From NCBI GenBank assembly GCA_035494015.1, contig DATJHJ010000049.1:1-64000 (forward strand): a stretch of DNA of 64,000 nucleotides. The letters run 5' to 3'. This document shows positions 57,983-64,000 of this stretch, piece by piece. The stretch is from CADCTB01 sp035494015. GTDB lineage: Bacteria > Actinomycetota > Acidimicrobiia > Acidimicrobiales > AC-14. The position numbers and the translations under genes are program-made. The first letter of the stretch is position 1. The number at the start of each line of letters is the position of its first letter. The notes beneath the pieces were generated by a model. The model searched no databases, was not told the origin of the DNA, and saw nothing but the letters and a program-made list of their open reading frames with translations.

Positions 57983-58594
57983 CTAGGGCTCCAGGGCGGC
58001 CCGCAGCAGGGAGCGGAGGTGCTCGAGGCGGGCCTGGACCACGTCGGTGGCCAGCGGGTCCCCCCCGAGGAGGCTCTCCAGGAGGGGGATGTCGCTGAAG
58101 TAGCTGACCAGGGCGCCATAGATGGTGAAGAACAGCTGCTGGGGGTCGTGGCGGCGGAGGCGGCCCGCCGTCATCTCCCGCTCGAAGAAGGCCACCGCCA
58201 TCTCGAAGTACGGGCGCAGGCCCTCGCCCAGCTCCATGCCCAGCCGGCTCCCGCCCTCCAGGGCCTCCCGGCGGACGAGGCGCACGAACTCGGGGTGCTC
58301 GATGAAGAACTGGAAGCCGGCGGTCAGGATACGGTCGACCTGGGGCCACCCCTCCCGGGGCACCTCGGTGGCCAGGTCGACCTGCTTGTACCAGTCGGCC
58401 AGGGCCCGCTCGAAGACTTGCCGGTACAGGGCTTCCTTGGACGGGAAGTGGTGGAGCAGGCTCGGGCGGCGGATACCGACGCCGGCGGCGATGTCGTTGA
58501 GCGAGGTCCCTTCGTAGCCGTGCTCGGCGAAGCACCGCAGGGCCTCGGCCAAGATGGCGTCCCGGGTGGAGAGGGCGGGCGGCGCGGCGGCCAT
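57983..58594 (-). CDS. TetR-family transcriptional regulator
   Basis: 203 residues from ATG 58594. N-terminal HTH: ILAEALRCFAEHGYEGTSLNDIAAGVGIRRPSLLHHFPSKEALYRQVF. The C-terminal ligand domain is variable. Close to the two-component system but 75 bases upstream of the kinase on the same strand; targets unknown. Confidence 0.9.
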   Translation of the reverse strand: MAAAPPALSTRDAILAEALRCFAEHGYEGTSLNDIAAGVGIRRPSLLHHFPSKEALYRQVFERALADWYKQVDLATEVPREGWPQVDRILTAGFQFFIEHPEFVRLVRREALEGGSRLGMELGEGLRPYFEMAVAFFEREMTAGRLRRHDPQQLFFTIYGALVSYFSDIPLLESLLGGDPLATDVVQARLEHLRSLLRAALEP

Positions 58595-58706
58595 GCGGCC
58601 GGACGCCCGCTCAGTCAGGGCGGGGATCCGAGATGTGATGGACCCTCATGCCCGGCGAGGCTACCTGCCCGGACGGCAAGATTGATGCTCGGCGCCCGCC
58701 CGGCCG

Positions 58707-61547
58707 TCAGGCGTAGAGGAAGTTGGCTGGCCCGAAGCCCATGCCCGGGCCGCCGCCCGGGTTCCAGCTGGGTGGGGTGCCGGCGAAGGCCCACACCGCG
58801 CCGATGTCGGCGCCTACCCCCGTGGTCACCAGGTGCGTGTCGTAGTCGTACCAGGCGTCGCCCCCGGCGGTCTCCTGCGTGACCAGGTAGTAGGTGGTGT
58901 TGGCGTGCAGGATCACGGGGGCGGCGAGGTTGGCGAACTTGAATGTCCCGGCCGGCGCTCCGGCGGTGTCGACGCTCGCCGACGCGACGTCGGCCCCAGT
59001 CGCTGCCGCCACCAGCTTGACGGTGTGGCTGTGGCTGTTGCCGGCCACCACCACCCGGCCCAGGGCGGTGACCGAGACGTCGGCGCCTCCCACCCGCACG
59101 GTGCTGCCCACCCAACCCGAGAAGTCCTGCCGCAGGTTGGTGGGGGTGAAGGAGGTGACGAAGGCGTTGGCGGGCGGCGGGGTCGTGCCCCCGGCCCCGT
59201 AGAGGAAGTTGGCCGGTCCGAAGCCGTTGCCCAGGCTGCCTCCCGGGTTCCAGGTGGTGGGGCTGCCGGGGAAGGCCCAGACCGCCCCGGTGTCGGCGCC
59301 CACCGCCGTGGTGATCAGGTGGGTGTCGTAGTCGTACCAACTGTCGCCGCCGGCGGTCTCGAGAGTGACCAGGTAGTAGGTGGTGTTGGCGTGCAGGGTC
59401 ACCGGCGAGGTCAGGTTGGCGTACTTGAAGCTGCCCGCCGTCCCGCCGGCAGTGGCGACGCTCACTGAGGCGCCGGCCACGTCGGCCCCAGTGGCTGCGT
59501 CGACCAGCTTGACCGTGTGGGTGCCGGTGTTGCCGGCCACCACCAGCCGCCCCAGGGCGGAGACCGACAGGTCGGCGCCGTCCACCCGCACGGTGCTACC
59601 GACCCAGCCGGTGAAGTCCTGGCGCAGGTTGGTGGGGGTGTAGGCGGTGATGAAGGCGGTGCCCGGTGGCGGGGGCGGGGCGTTGACCGTCGTCGACGCG
59701 GTGGCCACGTTGTTGCCCGACGCCGCGGTGTCGCCGTCGGCCCGCACGGTGGCCGTGTTGGTGACCGAGCCGGTCGTTCCCGGCTTGACGTTCACCACCA
59801 GGGTGAACACCTGGTTGCCGTCGGCCGGGGTCAGGGCGGCGCGGGTGCAGGACAGGGGATCGGTCGAGCCGGACGCCTGGGCGGCGCACGTCCAGCCCGA
59901 GGGCAGGGCCCGGGACACGAAGGTGGTGTTGGCCGGGATGTTGTCGGTCAGGCTGACGTTGGCCGCCGTGCTCCCGGCCACCGAGTCGGCCACGGTGAGC
60001 GTGTAGGTGAGGTTGCTGCCGGCCACCACGGGGTCGGGGCTGTCGGTCTTGGTCACGCTCACGTCGGCCTGGGGGGCGGTCAGGCTCAGGCACCAGCCCC
60101 CGGCGATGGTGCCCGTGTCACCGAGGCTGTCATCGACCACATAGAGGCTCCACTGGCCGTTGGGGTTGGTCCCGGCGAACGCGCCAGCGAGCGTGGTATT
60201 GCTCGACGGCGCCGGGGCGGGCGCGGGGAAGGTGTCGACTGCGGACGCTGGGTCGTAGTCGGTGGGCTTGGCCGTTACCGAGCTGTTCGCCGGGCCCCAC
60301 GCCGCACCCACGGGCAGCGTGCTGGCGGCGTCGTCGTCGAGGGTGACGGTCACGTTGTTCACCGGCGCGGTGACGTTCTGGGGGGCGTCGCTCACGATGA
60401 CCAGGTTGTTCCCGGTGGGCCCGACGAGCAGCGCGTCGATGTCGTCGGAGAACCCGTGGGTCACGTTCTTGAGCTGGGCGGTGACCTTCGCGACCGGCGT
60501 GGCGAACCCGCTCACGGTGATGTGTGACGGGTAGGGGACGGCCGGCGTGACGTTGAGGTTGGAGGGGATGGTGATGGCCCCGGTGTTGCAGAAGACGCCC
60601 CCGCTGGTTGTCGTGGCGTTGTCGACCCTTTGGGTGACGGATCCGTTGCTGGGGGCGAGCAGCCCCCCGCCGTTGAAGGTCGCGGTGATGACGTGGTCGC
60701 CCTCGGTCAGCGTGGAGGTCGTGAACGCGGCATGGCCGGTGCTGTCGACGGCCACGTTGTTGGCCAGCGTCGTGGCGCCCTCGGTAAAGGTGACCGTTTG
60801 GCTTGTCACCGGGCTACCGCCGGAGGTCACGGTGGCGGTGAACGTGACGGGCTGCCCGGTTGCCGAGGGGTTCAACGACGAGGCGACGGATGTCGACGTG
60901 GCCGCCGCGGTCCCCGCGGTCACGTCGAGCGACCAGCCGCCGATGGTGTCGGGGCCGTCACCGCAGGCGTCGTCGATGACGTAGAGGCTCCAGGTGCCAT
61001 TGGGACTGATGCCGTTGAACGCGGCGAGCGTCGTGTTCGCGGACGGGGCGGGGGCGGGCGACGGGAAGGTGTCGGGCGTCCCCTCCGCATAGTTCGTGGG
61101 CTTTCGGGTGATCGAGGAGTTGCTGGCGCCCAGCTCGGCGTTCTGCGGCAGCGAGGAGGCGGCGGCGTCGTCGAAGGTGATGGTGAGATTCGACACCACC
61201 CCGCTGGGCGCTTGGCCTGCGTCGGACATCAGGAGGAGGTTCGGGGTCCCGCCCGGCCCCACGAGCATCACCTCGAGGTCGCCGGTGTAGTCGCTCGTGA
61301 TGCTCGACAGGGTGACGTTCACGTCGGTGACCGTCCCGGTCACGCCGGTGACGTTCACGGTCGAGGGGTAGGGCGTGGCCTTGCCGGGCGCGAACGGCGA
61401 GCAGGTGGCATCGGGCACCGTGATCGTGGCCGCGTTGGTAAATACCGTCGCCATGGCCGAGGGCGCCAGGGCCACCAACAGGGCGGCCAGGGTACACAGC
61501 ACCGTGGCCGCGACAACGGGAACAGGAAGGTGCGTACGTCGGCTCAC
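58707..61547 (-). CDS. Large secreted protein with P-domain-like modules and two C-terminal repeats
   Basis: 946 residues from GTG 61547; signal peptide about 1-33. Modules in order: proprotein-convertase P-like domain (about 36-212), Ig-like domain (213-308, VTFTATVTSGGSPVT), a second P-like domain (315-490), a DUF11-type domain (492-600, SVTKTDSPDPVVAGSNLTYT), then two ~150-residue repeats. Repeats share TPTNLRQDF-GWVGSTVRV, HTVKLV-AATGADV, LHANTTYYLVT-ETAGGD-WYDYDTHL and GFGPANFLY. No protease domain is present. No sortase motif seen. It probably sits on the surface or is released. Confidence 0.85.
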   Translation of the reverse strand: MSRRTHLPVPVVAATVLCTLAALLVALAPSAMATVFTNAATITVPDATCSPFAPGKATPYPSTVNVTGVTGTVTDVNVTLSSITSDYTGDLEVMLVGPGGTPNLLLMSDAGQAPSGVVSNLTITFDDAAASSLPQNAELGASNSSITRKPTNYAEGTPDTFPSPAPAPSANTTLAAFNGISPNGTWSLYVIDDACGDGPDTIGGWSLDVTAGTAAATSTSVASSLNPSATGQPVTFTATVTSGGSPVTSQTVTFTEGATTLANNVAVDSTGHAAFTTSTLTEGDHVITATFNGGGLLAPSNGSVTQRVDNATTTSGGVFCNTGAITIPSNLNVTPAVPYPSHITVSGFATPVAKVTAQLKNVTHGFSDDIDALLVGPTGNNLVIVSDAPQNVTAPVNNVTVTLDDDAASTLPVGAAWGPANSSVTAKPTDYDPASAVDTFPAPAPAPSSNTTLAGAFAGTNPNGQWSLYVVDDSLGDTGTIAGGWCLSLTAPQADVSVTKTDSPDPVVAGSNLTYTLTVADSVAGSTAANVSLTDNIPANTTFVSRALPSGWTCAAQASGSTDPLSCTRAALTPADGNQVFTLVVNVKPGTTGSVTNTATVRADGDTAASGNNVATASTTVNAPPPPPGTAFITAYTPTNLRQDFTGWVGSTVRVDGADLSVSALGRLVVAGNTGTHTVKLVDAATGADVAGASVSVATAGGTAGSFKYANLTSPVTLHANTTYYLVTLETAGGDSWYDYDTHLITTAVGADTGAVWAFPGSPTTWNPGGSLGNGFGPANFLYGAGGTTPPPANAFVTSFTPTNLRQDFSGWVGSTVRVGGADVSVTALGRVVVAGNSHSHTVKLVAAATGADVASASVDTAGAPAGTFKFANLAAPVILHANTTYYLVTQETAGGDAWYDYDTHLVTTGVGADIGAVWAFAGTPPSWNPGGGPGMGFGPANFLYA
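58710..59657. repeat. Tandem coding duplication in the secreted protein
   Basis: Two copies of about 455 bases (58710-59163 and 59200-59657) encode the two C-terminal repeats, which are about 75-80% identical by eye at the protein level. The junction between them is a Gly/Thr/Pro linker (GGTTPPPANA). Confidence 0.7.
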
Positions 61548-61700
61548 TGCGTCACCTCACGTTGCCGTGCTCCTGACGGCCGGCCGATCGGCAGGCCCGC
61601 GTCCCGAGGCGCCAGACCGCCGTTTCAACTGCCACCTCCTACCCCGTATTGCACTCACGACCCTAGCAACAGTCGCCGCCTCCGCCAACAGATGAGGGCG

Positions 61701-62270
61701 CTACCTTGGGGCCACGGCTGCGGTCATGACCGCGGCCAGCCAATCATCGACCACGCAGTCGATGACCAGATGGACCCTGGCGGCCGCGCCCGCGTTTACG
61801 ACCGCGTGGGGCAGGTTCAGGTCGAGGTACCAGGCTTCACCCTCGCCCATCCCCACCCTCCGGCCGTCCAGGAGGAACTCCACCGCCGGATCGGTCGAGA
61901 CCGGCACGTGGATGCGTACCTCGCCGTCCTCGTACCCGAGGTTGAGATCGCGGTGCTCGCGTATGCGCCCGCCCGGCCCCAGCCGGAGGAATCGGACTGC
62001 CAGGAGGGGGCAGTGGAATTGCTGCAGGGCGGCTCGGGCGCCGGGGCAGCGGCCGAGCAGCGGTGTGTCGGCGAAGTCGGTGCTGGCCGTCGGATCTGGG
62101 TACAGCCGACCCGCCTGCCCGCCGACCGAACGCAGGGCGGCCCCGCTCCAGTCGCCCTCGTAGTAGCCGGTGTTGAAGTGAGGGACCCAGTCCTCGGGAG
62201 CCAGCGCGGCGACATCGGCCCGGAGCCGCCCGGCGTCGAAGGGCAACGGCAAGCGGGCGCTAGCCGGCAT
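61701..62270 (-). CDS. Aspartyl/asparaginyl beta-hydroxylase-family protein
   Basis: 189 residues from ATG 62270, overlapping the sulfotransferase end by 11 bases. Double-stranded beta-helix Fe(II)/2-oxoglutarate fold: H106-R-D108 (REHRDLNLGY), H155 (LNLPHAVVNAG) and R165 (ARVHLVIDC) for 2-oxoglutarate. Other members hydroxylate Asp or Asn side chains in peptides. Third gene of a Nif11-sulfotransferase-AspH set, so its substrate may be a peptide or the neighbouring proteins. Confidence 0.85.
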   Translation of the reverse strand: MPASARLPLPFDAGRLRADVAALAPEDWVPHFNTGYYEGDWSGAALRSVGGQAGRLYPDPTASTDFADTPLLGRCPGARAALQQFHCPLLAVRFLRLGPGGRIREHRDLNLGYEDGEVRIHVPVSTDPAVEFLLDGRRVGMGEGEAWYLDLNLPHAVVNAGAAARVHLVIDCVVDDWLAAVMTAAVAPR

Positions 62271-63279
62271 CGGTGACCCGGGAACGGCCGGCCTGGCCGG
62301 CGCGGGCCTGTTGGAGCTGGTCATAGACGGGAGCCAACCACCGGTCCGCGGCAGCTCGCAACGCCGACGACGCCATTCCGAGCTTGCGGCGCCCGTCCTT
62401 CTCGAAGGCGACGGCCGGGTTCTTGGCGTCGCGGCCAGCCGATTGGAGCATCCTGTCGACATCCGTGGGCTGGAATCGGATCGAGCACACCTCGGGCAAG
62501 GCCGTGACGACGAACTCGGGGAGCTGCCGGTACTCGACGAACGTGGCGTGCGGATCGTCACGGTGGACGAGAGCGGCCTGGCAGATCCGCGCCAGCACCC
62601 GGGCCTGGTACTCGGCTGGCGGACAGGCCGCCACATCCTCGGCGGTCATGCCGAGCAGCGATGGCGGGAGCAGGCCCGGGATCACGTGGGCGCCCAGCTG
62701 CATGGACTGCGACACCAGGACCTCGACGGGGTCTCGATAAACGAACAGCCAGGGCACGTTCGGGAACGCTCGCCGGACGGTCGGGAGGTCGATCGCCGAC
62801 CAGGCGTCGAACTTCACGAACAGCCGCTCCTGCGAGGCGTGGCGCCGCTGACCCATGGCGCCGACGATCCACCGGAGCCAGGCGCAGCGGTCCTCCTCGC
62901 TCGTGCCCGGCCGGGCCCACGTCGCCCGCAGGATGCCGTCGATGGGGCGCGCCTCGGAGAGCACCAGGTGCGCAGTCGCCTGCGCCAGCATCTGGGCGAT
63001 CAGCGTCGAACCGCAGCGGGACATGTGGAACACGAACGCCGCCGGCGGCAGGCCCGGATGCCCGGTGACGAAGCGCCCAACCTCCTCCATGCTGCTGCGG
63101 CGCTGGAACAGCAGCCGGCAAGGATCCCGGAAGCAGCGCTCGACCGTCTGGTCGAAGAAGGGGTCGGTGAAGGAAATCCCTTCGGTCAGGCACCAGTCGA
63201 CGGTCGGCGTCCGCCCTTCACAGTCGGTGCGTATCGGTGTCCAGCCGGTGAACGCCGCGCCGCTCCGGATCAGATCCAT
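62260..63279 (-). CDS. PAPS-dependent sulfotransferase-like protein
   Basis: 339 residues from ATG 63279. P-loop-like PAPS site VFHMSRCGSTLIAQM (84-98), a second motif LFVYRDPVEVLVSQSMQ and a downstream Arg/Lys region (FEKDGRRKLG), as in the Sulfotransfer_3-type family. The target is unknown. It is coupled to an upstream Nif11-like gene (10-base overlap) and a downstream AspH gene, so peptide or protein sulfation is a reasonable inference. Confidence 0.82.
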   Translation of the reverse strand: MDLIRSGAAFTGWTPIRTDCEGRTPTVDWCLTEGISFTDPFFDQTVERCFRDPCRLLFQRRSSMEEVGRFVTGHPGLPPAAFVFHMSRCGSTLIAQMLAQATAHLVLSEARPIDGILRATWARPGTSEEDRCAWLRWIVGAMGQRRHASQERLFVKFDAWSAIDLPTVRRAFPNVPWLFVYRDPVEVLVSQSMQLGAHVIPGLLPPSLLGMTAEDVAACPPAEYQARVLARICQAALVHRDDPHATFVEYRQLPEFVVTALPEVCSIRFQPTDVDRMLQSAGRDAKNPAVAFEKDGRRKLGMASSALRAAADRWLAPVYDQLQQARAGQAGRSRVTDAG

Positions 63280-63476
63280 TGTTCCCGCCAGGCCACGCGC
63301 CTGGCGCGCAGGCCTTCCTCCACATCGTCGGCGCTCACGTCCAAGCCCGCTTCGCGGGCTCGGGCCACGACGACGGCCACGAACTCGTCGTGGTCGGTCA
63401 CCGACACGAGCTCGTGGCGCAATCGCGGGTCGACGACCACCAGCTGGCCGAAGCGGCCGAGGGCCTCTGCGGACAC
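63270..63476 (-). CDS. Nif11-like domain protein (candidate RiPP leader-type peptide)
   Basis: 68 residues from GTG 63476, with GGAG six bases upstream; overlaps the sulfotransferase start by 10 bases. The product opens VSAEALGRFGQLVVVDPRLR, then DHDEFVAVVVARAREAGLDVS and ends RRVAWREQWI, which matches the Nif11 leader-domain pattern (S..AL..F...V..D..L...L, then F..A...GF.....). There is no double-Gly site and no Cys/Ser/Thr core after it, so it may be a partner or tag rather than a classical precursor. Confidence 0.72.
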   Translation of the reverse strand: MSAEALGRFGQLVVVDPRLRHELVSVTDHDEFVAVVVARAREAGLDVSADDVEEGLRARRVAWREQWI

Positions 63477-63544
63477 GCAATGCTCCGTTCTGTCGCGCCC
63501 GGCACCCGTTGTCGTCCGGGACCGAGGTTGGTAGGTTCCCTCGG

Positions 63545-63865
63545 GTGGGTCAAGGAGTGGGGCCGGGCCGGGACGGCTTGCCCGCACGCGAGTCGTTCCG
63601 GGAAGCCGCGGGTACCGCCTTCCGGATCCAGCTCGATGACGCACGCTCGGCGGAGCTGGCGCTCGTCCAGGTCGACGACCTCGATACCCGCAGCGGCTGG
63701 GAGGCGTTCTCGTTGGTGTTCGAGGGCCGTGGCGAGCCGTTCCCGCAGGCGACCTATTCGGTCGAGCACGGGGAGCTCGGCACGTTCCCCCTGTTCCTCG
63801 TGCCCATCCTCGCCGAGGACGGCGGCCAACGATATGAAGCCGTGTTCAACCGCCCCACTCGGTAA
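63545..63865 (+). CDS. DUF6916-like protein
   Basis: 106 residues from GTG 63545 (TTG 63578 is possible). FREAAGTAFRIQLDDARSAELALVQVDDLD and GELGTFPLFLVPIL match a family commonly found just before tail-collar (MdpB-like) genes. Divergent from the Nif11 set by 68 bases. Function unknown. Confidence 0.65.
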   Translation: MGQGVGPGRDGLPARESFREAAGTAFRIQLDDARSAELALVQVDDLDTRSGWEAFSLVFEGRGEPFPQATYSVEHGELGTFPLFLVPILAEDGGQRYEAVFNRPTR

Positions 63866-63886
63866 CTTCCACCCAAAGGAGCTCGG

Positions 63887-64000
63887 ATGTCCGATCCGTT
63901 TCTCGCCCAGATCATGATGTTCGGTGGCAACTTCGCTCCGCGAGGGTGGGCCCTGTGCAACGGCCAGATCCTCTCGATCGCCCAGAACACGGCGCTGTTC
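63887..64000 (+). CDS. Phage tail-collar / microcystin-dependent-protein-like (3' cut)
   Basis: ATG 63887 after AAAGGAG. Only 38 residues are present: IMMFGGNFAPRGWALCNGQI is diagnostic of the tail-collar/MdpB family. Such proteins are found in bacterial chromosomes in small arrays with DUF6916 genes. It runs off the right edge. Confidence 0.9.
   Translation, partial: MSDPFLAQIMMFGGNFAPRGWALCNGQILSIAQNTALF

Noticed and set aside
63890..64000. Whole prophage or tailocin suggested by the tail-collar protein
   Set aside because: Only one tail-collar fragment with a DUF6916-like neighbour is visible; these occur as stand-alone chromosomal pairs.

Overview
The window is very GC-rich, densely coded bacterial DNA. 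It has the gene stock of an actinobacterium outside the best-studied genera: a Pup-proteasome locus (Dop, ARC/Mpa, a companion ferredoxin), a MarP-like protease, SenX3/RegX3-type phosphate control, a MutT1-like pair beside polyphosphate kinase, and DUF3052 and DUF1918 proteins. GTG and TTG starts and 4-nt ATGA/GTGA gene overlaps are common. An Acidimicrobiia-like lineage is my best guess, by inference only. I saw no tRNA, rRNA, CRISPR array, insertion sequence or prophage.

Layout. 1-3.5 kb: Dop (cut by the window edge), ARC and a divergent ferredoxin. 3.7-10.4 kb: a tight minus-strand run (acyl-CoA synthetase, PBP4-type DacB, LON-domain protein, three small membrane proteins, TrmI, MarP-like protease, MsrB). 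10.5-14.2 kb: a single-chain double ABC exporter. 14.3-17.8 kb: small membrane protein, histidine phosphatase, secreted trypsin-like protease, DUF1918 protein, SDR and MarR regulator. 17.9-23.5 kb: a five-gene oxidative operon (TPP enzyme, membrane protein, gluconate dehydrogenase-type subunit 3, GMC oxidoreductase, enolase-superfamily dehydratase). 23.6-27.1 kb: SpoIIE phosphatase, GH15 glucoamylase/trehalase, universal stress protein and tiny hydrophilic ORFs. 27.2-31.5 kb: soluble SenX3-like kinase, PhoU, PstB, SurE, RegX3. 31.5-34.8 kb: two divergent sedolisins. 35.2-41.8 kb: polyphosphate module (PPK1, CYTH-CHAD, Nudix, SixA, PadR, Ppx). 41.8-43.9 kb: zinc-ribbon/DUF4352 protein and HtrA protease. 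44.0-46.3 kb: arsenic cluster (ArsR, ArsI, aquaporin, ArsC, ArsR). 46.3-49.6 kb: PstS, a fused PstC-PstA, and a divergent PstB. 49.9-54.2 kb: NTF2-like protein, Tes/MJ0619-like radical SAM enzyme, ArsM-like methyltransferase, orphan HTH, DUF3052, DedA. 54.2-58.6 kb: ABC-2 exporter, LuxR-type two-component system, TetR. 58.7-61.5 kb: large secreted multidomain protein. 61.7-64 kb: AspH-type hydroxylase, sulfotransferase and Nif11-like gene, divergent from a DUF6916-like gene and a tail-collar (MdpB-like) protein cut by the edge.

Two themes recur. One is phosphate: sensing, import, polyphosphate synthesis and breakdown, and nucleotide clean-up. The other is arsenic/thiol chemistry: the ars cluster, then 4 kb later a radical SAM/ArsM-like pair. 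The least explained systems are that radical SAM/methyltransferase pair and the Nif11/sulfotransferase/AspH unit at the right edge.
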